64,000 bases of DNA from Mycocentrospora acerina (taxonomy: Eukaryota; Ascomycota; Dothideomycetes; Pleosporales): assembly GCA_022701365.1 (NCBI GenBank), contig JAKUHH010000201.1, positions 310,001-374,000 of the forward strand, given 5' to 3'. Under the pieces are notes generated by a model, which saw only the letters and a list, made by a program, of their open reading frames with translations, made no database searches and was not told the origin of the DNA. A program made the position numbers and the translations under genes. Shown here in pieces: positions 1-11,100 of this stretch (the first letter of the stretch is position 1; every line of letters starts with the position of its first letter).

Positions 1-1620
1 CCAAATCTTCTGGCTGATCACCACGTCGTCTACCTGCTCAGAGAATAGCGGCGCGATGGCACCCTGTACGAGTGCCTTTTGCGCAGAGGTCAGGTTGAAA
101 GTGAAATCGTAGTCGTAGATTCGCTGCCATGTCTTGTAAGGGGCGCACCAGGAGCCGCCAGTGCCACCCCAGTTGAAATTTGCGCCGCCGTCAGTCGCAT
201 TTGGATTGATCATGAGGTTGTAGCGTGGGTCGTTGGAGACCCAGCCACCGTAGCCGCAGTCGAGGTAAAGAAAGTCGGATGATGAGACGATGACGCGGTA
301 TCCTAGTGCGGTCAGGCTGGAGATGTGTGAGAGGCCGTTGTTCCATGCTTGCAGGATAATGTCGGTGGGTACAACGCCTGTAGCTGCTACGTCAGCAGAG
401 AGCTTGACATCTTCCCACATGACGAAGGTTTTGTTGGCTTGAGCGCGGAAGTTGGGAATGGCGCGGTCAACCCAATATTGATACAGGTCGCCCATGGAGT
501 TTCCCTTGGCAAAAAAGTCGCGTGCGAGAGAGCTGAAGTTGTTGCAGTTGAGGAAGAGCTCGTCGCCGCCGATGTGGAACCAGTTGTCAGGGAAAATATC
601 GGCCATCTCCTTGTAAACCTTCCCAGTGACTTCGTATGTCTTGTTGTTGAGGATATCAAGTTGACCGGGGTTCGGTTGGACAGCAGTGTGTGTTGGCCAG
701 TTGTCGTTGGACCACCAGCTGTCAACGCATGTCAGCATGTCTTCGTCGATCTGATTCCATCCGGAGCTAGCATGACCGGGCATGTCGATCTCTGGAATGA
801 TGCGCACGCCACGAGCAGCGGCATAGGCGATGATTTGTTTGAGAGTATCGTGAGAGTAAACCTCGTTAGGAGAGTACGCATCCTCTGTCATTTGGGGATA
901 TGCGGCAATTTCAAGAGGCCATGACTGAGAATCAACCAGATGCCAGTGTAGCACGTTTAGTTTGGAGAGTGCCATGCCATCAATCTGCTCAAACAGCTTC
1001 TTCTTGGAAACATAGTTACGACCCGTGTCGACCATGATACCGCGAACTGGGTATAGAGGCTTGTCTTCAATGGAAACTGGCTGTTCGATAATCAGCTTGC
1101 CTTTGCCGTTGTTGATGACGATCTGCTGGAGGGTAGTGAGTGCATGGAGAGCACCATATACAGTCTTTGCAGAAATCTCGATGGTGCTGGATCCAGAGGT
1201 AAGATCTAAGCTATACGACTCGTCGACGCCGTGTTGGAGGGCAGCTTTCAGATCAGAGACACTAATCTTAATCTTGGAAATGGTTGCAGTGCAGTTGGTG
1301 CTGTAGCCATCTGCGGCGTTTCTCTTTGTCTTTCTTCTCGACCCTGTGGCTGTAGGAAATGGCTCGAACTCGCGGATTGGTGCCTCGGTGGCGGCGGGAA
1401 TCCAGTTCAATTCAGCAATGGTATGGGTGACACGATCAAAAGCTGCGCTCAGAACTGGGTGGCCTGGAGCTTCGAGCGAAACAGCACCGAAAGAGAAACA
1501 ACCCGAGCTACCCCAGGTGATGTTTGCAGGCTTGGGAAGAGGGTTAGCAGCAACAGCTTCAACGTTTCTGGCGAACAGTAGTGAAGCCGTAGCCACGGAG
1601 GCTAGGAGGAAGTCGCGCAT
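1..1620 (-). CDS. Beta-N-acetylhexosaminidase, GH20 (partial, C-terminus beyond window)
   Basis: Hydrolyses terminal beta-linked N-acetylhexosamine, typically chitobiose released during chitin turnover; expected to be secreted. One open frame of 540 codons runs from an ATG at 1620 down to base 1. The first ~25 residues form a signal peptide (MRDFLLASVATASLLFARN...). The GH20 N-terminal domain follows, then the TIM barrel with the strands VRGIMVDTGRNY, LNVLHWHLVDSQSWP and IIPEIDMPGHA. The catalytic signature HIGGDEL lies near 563-583 and holds the Asp-Glu pair used in substrate-assisted catalysis. A tryptophan-rich stretch (NFNWGGTGGSWC) follows at about 150-180. No intron is needed. The last roughly 50-80 residues expected of the family lie off the window. 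The family call is firm; the exact substrate is inferred. Confidence 0.95.
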   Translation of the reverse strand, partial: MRDFLLASVATASLLFARNVEAVAANPLPKPANITWGSSGCFSFGAVSLEAPGHPVLSAAFDRVTHTIAELNWIPAATEAPIREFEPFPTATGSRRKTKRNAADGYSTNCTATISKIKISVSDLKAALQHGVDESYSLDLTSGSSTIEISAKTVYGALHALTTLQQIVINNGKGKLIIEQPVSIEDKPLYPVRGIMVDTGRNYVSKKKLFEQIDGMALSKLNVLHWHLVDSQSWPLEIAAYPQMTEDAYSPNEVYSHDTLKQIIAYAAARGVRIIPEIDMPGHASSGWNQIDEDMLTCVDSWWSNDNWPTHTAVQPNPGQLDILNNKTYEVTGKVYKEMADIFPDNWFHIGGDELFLNCNNFSSLARDFFAKGNSMGDLYQYWVDRAIPNFRAQANKTFVMWEDVKLSADVAATGVVPTDIILQAWNNGLSHISSLTALGYRVIVSSSDFLYLDCGYGGWVSNDPRYNLMINPNATDGGANFNWGGTGGSWCAPYKTWQRIYDYDFTFNLTSAQKALVQGAIAPLFSEQVDDVVISQKIW

Positions 1621-3100
1621 CGTGGCCGACCGTACTCGTTGTGCAGGAGAGTGTTGAAGTTGTAGTTATTGGTGTTGTTGTACAGAAGTGTCGAAGTGGA
1701 GTCAACCCCGAGAGCACTTATAAAGAACCCGACGCTGGAGTGAAAGAAAAACGAAACAAGTGTACAGGTGCAACAAACGACGATGGTCAAGGGAAACAAA
1801 GTTATATTTAAGTATGGGGCTTGCGCCATGGTCAGCTCCCACTGCCTAGCTGGGCAATTGAGTGACAGGGGAATCTTCACAAGCAGTCCCTAGCGACGAG
1901 CCGGGGCCATTGACTAGCACTCTGGCAAGATAGGCCAGCAGTAGCTCAGCCTTGTAGCCTCCGCTGCAACCATGCGTAGCGTAGTGTTGTGTGCGAACAC
2001 AAAAGCGGGAGCCAGTCATCCAGCTATGTGGCGCCGCGTTGCAACACGCCTCAGAACCTACCAAGGTAGATGGGAGTAACAAAGACAGACCCCTACCTGT
2101 CTTCTCTCAGCATGCATCCTCCTCCTCCCAACGCTGCACCGAGACAACGCTGCGCCCTTGCCCCTGTGATTGGACCTCAGCTTTCGGCCCTGCTCCCCAA
2201 CCCCACCACCCGCTGCTGATCGCCCCAGACAAACAAACGGCTGTGACCTCAACATGTGCATGTTTGTGCGCAGTGCAACGTCGGGCCTCCCCGCCTGCGC
2301 CTGCACCTGCACCACAAATCATTCTTTGTTTATTTTGGTACGGAACATGCATGTACAGACGCCAGCCAGCTGACCCGTGTACTTTGGGCCTTTTGTACGG
2401 GCGCGCTTCAGGGCGTCTACAGCGAGCGAGGAATGCGAGTGATGCGCACGACGTTGATGGGGGAACAGAATCGTACGGTGTTGGATGTGGGCCGGGAGAT
2501 TCAGAGCGATCCTTCATTAGATGGGAAGGCGCCGCCGCTATGCAACTTCCTTGCTGCTGCTGCACGCAAGCGAGCAACCGAGTACGACGCCCGTTTGCCT
2601 CTTGAACGTGATTTGGCCTACGACATGCCATCGAGTTGTTTTCACTTCTTTGCTTTACCACGCGCCGCCTTGACTACACGTCTGCTGAGCGTGGTGTCCA
2701 CATTGCTGGGTCAACCGCAACTGGTCTGTGTTGTACATTGACTCGACTGTGCCCTGATCCTACAGATTGGCATCTCGCCCTATAGCGACTTTGTCTTGCT
2801 CTTGTCTGAACAGCCAGCCCTTCCAACATAACTAGCCCTTCCCGTCATCATGTTTCAGGTTCACACGGTTGACAGGGCATGGAGTCGGACCGCGGATATT
2901 TCCGGCGAGAGACTGCAACTTGTTCTGCGCCTCAAGAGAGAAGATGCGGGTGGGGAAGCAAAGTCCCCCAGAAATAAAATTACGTACTTCCCCAATGCAC
3001 ATTTGAGTTTGTCGGCCCAGATGGTGAGACAGGTCCTTGAGTAGTACACTTGCGCAGCCTCCCACTACTAAGCTATGAGCTATACACCGCCATGCTTGCC
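1621..3100. other. Intergenic region, hexosaminidase to glycosyltransferase
   Basis: No convincing gene. Open frames of up to about 200 codons occur on both strands at 1991-2661, but they overlap each other, are rich in low-complexity Pro/Ala/Cys runs and show no domain or splice-supported extension. The left part should hold the hexosaminidase promoter, the right part the 3' end of the glycosyltransferase transcript. Confidence 0.5.
1717..1726 (-). promoter_or_regulatory. Candidate TATA box of the hexosaminidase gene
   Basis: On the minus strand the sequence reads CTTTATAAG about 100 bases upstream of the ATG at 1620, a plausible TATA distance for a fungal gene. Motif and spacing only. Confidence 0.35.
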
Positions 3101-4443
3101 TTAAGACACGCTACCGTGAGCCTCAGCCGCAGCATGCTCAGTCCCATCTGTAGCATTCCCTACCTGCCCTGAATGCTTGATGCTCCACCAGTCGGGCGGC
3201 GGCACACTCAATAGCTTGCACACGTCCCTTCTCTTCTTGCGGAAGTCATCATACAAGCCCTTCCAGATTCTCCTCTCTGCACAGCCCTCAAGACTCCCTC
3301 CACAGTCAGGCTGCATCTCCTGCAAGCCTTCAGTAGGCCACATTATCCAGGGCTTAGGGAGCGGCCAGTCGCTGAAATGCACTATCTTTGCTTCTTTGAA
3401 CACCGCTTCTGCATCCCACTTCTCGTCAGCCCTGCCTAGGTAGGCTGCGTGGTTGTGCTTGCGGAACTCTCCCGTTAACAGCGCATACGGCCGGTGAGGA
3501 AGCACCAGCGCGCTGTCTTCGAACCGCTCATTAATGAGCTCCATATCAAACCTATGCTCATCTATCAGCTTGTTGTTCCCCTCGATCGCGATTGTCTGCT
3601 TGAACCGCTCGAATTCTGCAAGATCTGGTTTAATAACCATTAGCATCGAAGTGAGCGGCCACGGTTTGCTTGTACCCCAGTATGCGCGGGGCATCGCTAT
3701 GGGTGTGGACGGGAGTAGGAACAGTTCATCGATCGACTTCAGCAGCGTGACGTCGGAATCCAAGGCAATAACGCGGTCGTAGTATGCAAGGGAGAAAGCC
3801 ATAAACTTGGTGACCGACTGGGACCAGGTGCCCGTAGAAGCATCTGCAAGGCCTGTTAGTTGCTACATCGATCTGGGTTGACAGAGCGTATCGTCGCCTG
3901 TCTGTGTGACCGGGTACCTTTTGTGCGACCCTCGACGGACATCAGTTTGATCGGATATAGTTTGACCTTGTACTCGTCGCGTGCCATAATAAGCAGTTGG
4001 CTGTCTCGATCCCGCGCGTTTTCCACTTTTGTGTCCCAGTACTCGGGGTAGAAGAGCACGCGGTCTGCCTTGCTGCCGAGTTTCGCGAGCGTGTCGAAGA
4101 GAATGAGAGCATGGCAGAGTGTCGCGCTGTCAGTCGCGTAAAGGCTGTATGCATAATTGCCCCAGTTGATATTTAATGCGTTGTCATTTTGACTGCGAGA
4201 CGGGTACAGGAACCAACATGCAAAGATGAAGCCGGCGAGGTAGTAAACATATCGACGTCGTATGCGGAATGACGACGCGTCGTCTGTATCATTCACGAAT
4301 CGCGGCAGCTCGTCAGAGCGTCTCGGGCGCATGGTGTTGTCGCCTGTAGTGTATACATTTCGGTGCGTGGCGCGGAATGACGGATGTTTGTTTCGAGCGT
4401 TGCGCGGTGGTCCGCGTTGTGTAATCGCCGTCACGTGTTTCAA
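3101..4443 (-). CDS. GT8-like type II membrane glycosyltransferase (Gnt1-like)
   Basis: Two exons, 4443-3918 and 3843-3101, separated by a 74-base GTACCC...TTGCAG intron; they join to 422 residues. Residues ~65-81 (YVYYLAGFIFACWFLYP) are one membrane segment after a basic cytosolic tail, so a Golgi type II enzyme is likely. The lumenal part resembles glycogenin/GT8 enzymes: an early block (NYAYSLYATDSATLCHAL), then ALDSDVTLL with the metal-binding DSD at residues 204-206, then MPRAYW and HFSDWPLPKPW. This is the pattern of fungal glucose N-acetyltransferase 1-like proteins. Such enzymes transfer sugar from a nucleotide donor to glycans; the acceptor cannot be read from sequence. The methionine at residue 38 is an alternative start that keeps the anchor. 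Confidence 0.85.
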
Positions 4444-4763
4444 AAGTTATTCAATGTATTGGCCAGACAGCTCTTCGTGTGGTGTTCAGACACTCCGAGT
4501 TGACGCATGGACAAATGCAATCATCACGCTGGTTGTAAATAGAGATAACTTTGGAGAAGACAAGACGTGGTATTCCATTGCCATATGCCTAGGGTCACTT
4601 TTGAAATTGGTATCAGACACCCAAACGCCGCAGCTGTGCATATCCCACCAGCTCTGAGGCTGGAGCACCTATGTGAAGACAAAATCCTCATTCAGCTATG
4701 TAGGACCCTCTATGGCATATATCATCCCGTCATTGTTCGTCAAGCACTTTTACGCGCAAACGT
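4444..4763. other. Intergenic region between glycosyltransferase start and RPL12 stop
   Basis: 320 bases holding the promoter of the minus-strand glycosyltransferase and the 3' end of RPL12. No gene or clear motif seen. Confidence 0.5.
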
Positions 4764-5445
4764 TTACTCCTCAGGAACTACACGTAAATTAGCACTGGTA
4801 CACAGAAAGAGGGATTGCAAAGCAGAACGTACTCTCAATCTCGCCAGACTCAATGTCGTCGGAGACGTCCTTGGGGCTGCGGCCATCGACCTGGCAGCCA
4901 GTGCTGAAAGCAGTTCCGAGAATCTCCTTGACGGTACCCTTCAGGTCCTTGGCCATGGACTTGAACCTCATGGTGCGGGCAATGTTGATGATCTCATCGA
5001 GAGGAACGCTCTTGGTGTGCTTGATGTTCTTCTCCTTCTTGCGGTCACGGGGAGGCTCCTTGAGGGCCTTGATGACGAGCGAGGAAGCCGAGGGGACGAC
5101 GGAAACGGCGGCCTGACGGTTCTGGATGGTCAACTTGACCGTGACGCGCAGACCCTTCCAGTCTCCGGTGGCCTTGGCGATATCTTCACCGACCTCTGTG
5201 TGCTGTATTAGAACTCGTTTTCTCTAAAGCGCATTTCGCGGTGCGCGCGCATTTGAAAGCTGGTGTACGTACTCTTCGGCGACAGACCGAGAGGACCGAT
5301 CTTGGGGGCGAGGGCGGACGAGGCACCGACTTCACCACCAGTCGCACGGAGGTGGATGACCTTAACCTCGGAGGGATCGAACTTGGGAGCTGAAACGTCG
5401 TTAGCCTGGCTGTTGCAGCCGATCAGAAGGATGATACTCACGCAT
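4764..5445 (-). CDS. RPL12: 60S ribosomal protein L12 (uL11)
   Basis: Component of the large-subunit stalk base that binds the GTPase-associated region of 25S rRNA. Four exons: 5445-5442 (ATG plus one base), 5389-5273, 5195-4833 and 4777-4764. Joined they give exactly 165 residues, the usual eukaryotic length, starting MPPKFDPSEVKVIHLRATGG and ending GEIEIPEE. Family blocks include LAPKIGPLGLSPKKVGEDIA, NRQAAVSVVPSASSLVIKAL and TVKEILGTAFSTGCQVDGR. Introns begin GTGAGT, GTACGT and GTACGT; the last has a TGCTAAT branch site 13-19 bases before its AG. The 4-base first exon and 14-base last exon are easily missed by automatic gene callers. Confidence 0.97.
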
Positions 5446-8124
5446 GGCTAGTGCGGGAGGTTGTCAATCTTTTCTGATCCTTTAAAGTTGACGGTGAGGT
5501 TGGTGAGAAAAAGTTCGTTCGCAGTTCGTGTGGATATTGGATGCCGTGCGGAGAGGGCGTGATTAGCGAGCCTTGGCGGGTCTAGCAATTTGGCAACCCT
5601 GCCACAACTCCGCTGCTTGTCCAGCATCGCATTGTCTTGCGAATATTCAGGAATATGTACTTTTGTAGTCAATGAGGAGTCTCTATTTAAATTCCGTGTC
5701 GACAACTTCATCACTAATTTGAAGCTTGTTACCGTCTCTGTAGCTAAAGATGCACGTTCTAGGCAACCCCACCAATACCATATTCATGCAACCTTCTCCA
5801 ATCCTCTGCAGTAACTGTGTTAATTTTTCAATCCATTTCCGAAACAAATTTCTCGAAAAATTCATATTTCATTATGCTATGCGAGGTGTCGAGACAAATA
5901 TCTTGTAATTTACCATCAAATCGTCCATTTTCTGCCACCAACATGGCAATTAACTCTCAAGGCATTGGACGCGTAAAATTCTCGTTGGACCTCTAAAGTA
6001 TTGGAAAGAATTATCACATAAATTACTTCATTCACATACTTGCTATGCGTCTCCAGCATCACAGCATCTGTCATCATAAACATATGCCACCGACTAGGTG
6101 CCCATTTTCGACTTGCATTTTATAATACAAGGCTTTCATATCTCAATGATAAGAACACTTGCCCTTAATTCTGTGAAGACTTTGAACTATTGATAAATAT
6201 GTAACCTCATACAGAGATAAGACTGGCTGAACTTCCACCTATAGGGCTCACACGAAGAAACAAGCAAAAACGCAACTCTCATCACTATGAACCATATCAT
6301 CAGCAAAGTCTCTGCGAGATGAGTGCAGGTCATTCCGCCAATGAAAACTGATGAGAAGTGGGTTATCAAGAAGATTGGATGAAGTGAGGCCACCTATGGG
6401 GCATCTCGTATGTAAAAACATTTATACAATTGGCATTTATTCTCTTAATATTTGGATTTAATACTGCACGTTCCACTCAGATAGATTCTTCGCCATCATT
6501 ACCATACGTATGGGACATATTCCCTTTGTCTTCTTCCGAACTTTATCACTTACTGCTCCGTACGGTTTACATGAATTAATACCTTCTCCTTAAAATCATG
6601 CTCAACCACCTGCTCTCCGTTTTAGTATCTTCTGACTCACCTGCCTCCTGCCATCCAATCTCCCCTTCTTCCTCTCCTTCATTTTCCATATCGTCCATCT
6701 CCACGCCATCAAGCCCCTTCACCTTGCTTTCCAACTCATACTCCGCATGCCCCGTTATCAATGCCCTCCACGCGTCATTCAAACAAACATGATTTTTCCA
6801 AATCTCACAGCTGTCAGCGAGGATCACGTCTTCTATAGATATTGTGAAGTCAGAAAAGCTCCTATCGAAACAAGAGACAGTATGTTGATATTGTATTGCG
6901 CCGCAAGGGAGAAGGTAGCGGCAGGTTTTACACATGGTTGGCCGATTGGTAGTAGCCTTAATCTTAAAAGTCTGTGCAGCAGTGAGGAGAAGTAAGAAAT
7001 GTGCCGGTTAGGCTCTGATTGTCTATTGGGGTTTATAACTCTCATTGCTCTCAGTGAGTTGAAGAAAAAACTTAATGGATGGAGATGAATAGTCTTGTCG
7101 AATTAATTCAGGTTTACTAATTGACTGCTGACTTGTGAATTGCATATTTTCTCCTTTATGGGCAAGTGACAGCCTCCAGTGAATATAATTTACTATGTAG
7201 AAGCCGTGATGCCACTATGCGAACAACAAGTTGGGATCTAATATTCCCCACTACGTAGCAAGAATCACTCTGTAACGAGAAGACTGCACTACTGAATTGT
7301 CTTAAGTCTCTCCTACGCAAGTAAATACGGCTTTGCCTAGTGTACTAGCAATATTTAGCCATTTTTGCACCTAATTCTAGTGTGTGAATAGAAAATTACT
7401 GTCTTGTTAATAGCGCTGTTAATTGTTTTGTCGTAGCACCCAGATCCCTCTGTCCGTATTGCCCCTGTTCATCAACGATTATCGACAGGCCTCCAGATTT
7501 CGGGGCCATTGTGTGCTGGTGCTGCTATAGGAGAAGCAGCCTTTAAGATTTAAATTTACTTAGTTATTAGTGTTGGTCTTCCTGGAGTTCCGCTGATCAA
7601 GAAAAGTGGTTCACAATTTTTTAACTTAGCGTTGTCCTTTAGCGCGCTCCGATATACATTATTGGTCGTATATCCGGAAGATAACCGTCGTACCACCGCT
7701 TGGCGTAACAATTCTCTATTTACCTGTTTTTTATTCCTTACCACACATGCGGCGTCGGCTCGGAAAAGGACTCGCATGCCACCGATTCTGACCCAGGTGC
7801 CACCACGCTAGATTAGCGATCTAAACCCAAATTAGCCAGCAAGGGATGAATTGGTACTGGTAAACATCACGTAGAACGCGATGTAATAAAGGGTCGGTGC
7901 GTGTAGACGCGAATGCAAACTTGCTAGAAGCCGAAAGCTGGAAGGAATAATCTACAGTGGGCGTGGGCGCGGGCCGGGGCGGGGAGTAGCGGGGGCTGAG
8001 CACTGCCTGACAGGCTGGTTTCACAGTTTATCACAGGCTGTTATGACCCTTCACGCTCCTGTTGTCTCCTTATATATTATCTGCCCTCCTGAGAGTCCTC
8101 TTAGCCCGAAATCATGCAGTAATT
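5446..8124. other. AT-rich, gene-poor intergenic region
   Basis: About 2.7 kb, visibly richer in A and T than the genes on either side and full of short, interrupted frames. One coding-like stretch is listed separately (6576-6935). A short minus-strand frame at 7556-7777 with a GRPTLI motif may be a decayed repeat fragment but is not strong enough to name. The right end holds the promoter of the HET-domain gene, with a TATATATTA run at 8070-8079. Confidence 0.5.
6576..6935 (-). pseudogene. Possible remnant or 3' exon of an unidentified gene
   Basis: A 119-codon frame from an ATG at 6935. The stretch from about 6840 to 6600 looks truly coding: regular codon structure and an ordered-looking segment (DSCEIWKNHVCLNDAWRALI) followed by an acidic tail (DDMENEGEEEGEIGW). 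A plausible splice acceptor (TTTCGATAG) precedes it near 6865, so it might be the last exon of a gene whose upstream part is degraded or absent. I do not recognise the family. It sits alone in AT-rich DNA, which favours a relict over a working gene. Confidence 0.3.
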
Positions 8125-11100
8125 ATGCGACTTCTTCACTTTAATAGCTCCGGGCGACTCGTCTCGACAGACTTTCACGAGAAGACCATCCCGCCTTATG
8201 CTATTCTTTCACACAGGTGGGGTGATCGCGAAGTTCTCTTTGAAGATATAGGAAGCGGATCCTACAGACAGAAGGATGGTTATCAGAAGCTTGAGTTCTG
8301 TGCCAAACAGGCGGCCCAGGATAGGCTCCAGTACTTCTGGATTGATACGTGCTGCATTGATAAATGGAACCTCCGTGAGCGCTCAAGAGCGATCAACTCA
8401 ATGTTTCGCTGGTATAAAAATGCAACGAGATGCTACGTTTTCCTAGCCGACGTTTCGATTTCTACTGCGGGGGAGACACACCAACAAAGTGACTGGAAGG
8501 CATCCTTCCAGTCAAGCGAATGGTTTACTCGAGGTTGGACACTTCAAGAGCTTCTTGCGCCAACGTCAGTTGAATTCTTTTCCTGTGAAGGACAGAGGAT
8601 AGGCGATAAAGCGTCTCTTGAGCAGCTGGTGCATGAGATTACATGCCTTCCGCTATTGGCATTGCGCAATTGTCCCATGGAACGATTCACCACAACCGAA
8701 CGAATGCAATGGGCTGAAAATCGCGAAACGACGGAAGAAGAAGACAATGTATACTGCCTTCTTGGAGTTCTTGATGTCTCTATGCCTGTTTCCTATGGCG
8801 AGGGAAGGAAGAAAGCATTGAGGAGGCTCCAGATCGAAGTGGAGGAAGCCAGTAGCGCACCATCCATGATTCCGTTTCCCCAGAACGACCGTTTCGTGGC
8901 TCAGGAGTCACAGCTCGCTGAACTAATAGCGAACCTTTTCAGCGACAAGCAAACCAGACTAGCGATAATAGGACCTGGTGGAACAGGCAAATCACAGCTA
9001 GCGCTCGAGCTTGCCTACAGGACAAGACAAAAGAACAAGAACTGCTCGGTCCTCTGGATTGATGCAAGCGATAAAGATAGTCTCTATCATTCATACGCGA
9101 GTATTGCGCAAAAACTCAACATACCAGGATGGGACGATGAAAGGGCAGATGTTAAGCAGCTGGTCAAACATCATCTTGAGGGAAAGACTGTCATGCAATG
9201 TTTATTGATCCTTGACAACACGGAGGACACAAGCTTAGAATCTAGCGGACTGTCCGCGGCGCGAGCTGTGGATCTGATCAACTATTTACCACAGTCTGAG
9301 CGATGTTCCATTGTCTTCACAACAGCCAGTAGCGACACAGCTAAGAGGCTCGCATTACAGAATCTTGTAGAGCTTCGAGAGCTGATACCGGATACCGCCC
9401 AAAGGATGCTGGAGAACTATTTGGACAATCCGGTTTCTAGCGATGAGCAGAAGGAGGCGAAGCTGTTGCTACATGAGCTATCATATCTTCCTCTAGCAAT
9501 TGTCCAAGCAGCAGCCTATATGAACACTAAAGATATCACAGTACAGCAGTACCGATCACAAATAAGCCGGCACAAGGAACAAGCTCTCAAGCAACGCAAC
9601 AAGTTGTCTAAGGAAGAGTACGGTATTAAAAATCCTATAGTTACCACATTCTTTCTCTCCCTAGATCAGATCCTTTGTGAGAATGCGCTTGCGGCAGAAT
9701 TTTTATTCATTGCTGCATGTGTACATACAAAAGATATTCCGCTTGAGATTCTGGAAGCATCCTCACCTCAGGAAAAGGAAGACGCGATAAAGGTCCTCAG
9801 CAGGTATGCGCTCATTATCAGGCGGCCTGCTGACTCCGCACTCGATCTTCACCGACTGGCGCATCTCGCTCTACGGATGTGGCTTCAAAAGCAGGAGTCG
9901 CTGAGCCACTGGACCCAACGTGCTATTGCACAGCTTCTTCGAGTGTTTCCAGACCATGATCATAGTAGTAGAAGCAAGTGGAGACGGTTACTCCCGCATG
10001 CCAAGTACGCTCTGTCGTATGGTCCCACAGAAGGAGAAAACGGGGACAGAGCAGCCCTCGTATGGAAATGTGCTTTGACGCTACATATTGACGGACGGTA
10101 CAACGAGGCTGAAGAGCTGTTTGCGCAAGTGCTGGACACAAAAAAGAGGGTGTTTGGCGAGGAGCATCTAGACACGCTAGCAAGCATAGCTAACCTGGCG
10201 TCAACTTACAGGGAACAAGGGCGGTGGATGGAGGCGGAAGAGCTGGAGGTAAAAGTGTTGGAAACAAGAAAGAGGCTGCTTGGTGAGGAGCATCTAGACA
10301 CGCTGGCCAGCATGGCTGACCTAGCGTTAACATACAACAAACAAGGGCGATGGAAGGAGGCAGAAGAGCTAAAGGTGCAAGTGATGGAGACAAGAAAGGG
10401 GCTGCTTGGCGAGATACACCCTTCCACGCTGACTATTATGTCCAACCTAGCATCAACGTATAGGAGCCAAGGGCGATGGAAGGAGGCAGAAGAGCTAGAG
10501 GTGCAAGTGATGGAGACATTGAAGAGAGTGCTTGGCGAGCAGCATCCTAACACGTTGAATAGCATGGCTAACCTAGCGTTGACGTATAAGAGTCAAGGGC
10601 GATGGAAGGAGGCAGAAGAGTTATTTTTGCGAGCGACAGAGCTGTTTAAGAGGGTGCTTGGCGAGGAGCATCCAGACACACTTACCTCTATGGCCAACCT
10701 AGCGTCAACGTTTTGGAATCAAGGTCGGTGGACAAAGGCTGAAGAGCTGGAGGTGCAAGTAATGGAGACGAGAAAAAGAGCACTTGGCCAAAACCATCCA
10801 GACACATTGACCAGCCAATCTAACCTAGCAGCAACGTATAGCGATCAAGGGCGGTGGAAGGAAGCAGAAGAGCTGGAGGTGCAGGCGTTAGAGACAAGAA
10901 AGACGGTGCTTACTGAGGAGCATCCAGACACGCTAAACAGTATGGCTAACTTGGCATCAATGTACAAGAACCAGGGGCGGTGGAAGAAGGCAGAAGAGCT
11001 TGAGGTGCACGTGATGGAGACGAGACAGAGGGTGCTTGGCGAAGAGCATCCTTCTACTCTGGTCAGCATGGCTAACCTGGCGTTAACATACAGCAATCAA

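Noticed and set aside
1991..2661. Overlapping open frames of up to about 200 codons on both strands
   Set aside because: Low-complexity translation, mutual overlap, no family resemblance and no splice-supported extension; likely intergenic DNA.
7556..7777. Short minus-strand frame with GRPTLI, reminiscent of transposase linker motifs
   Set aside because: Too short and without other transposase motifs or terminal inverted repeats that I can see.
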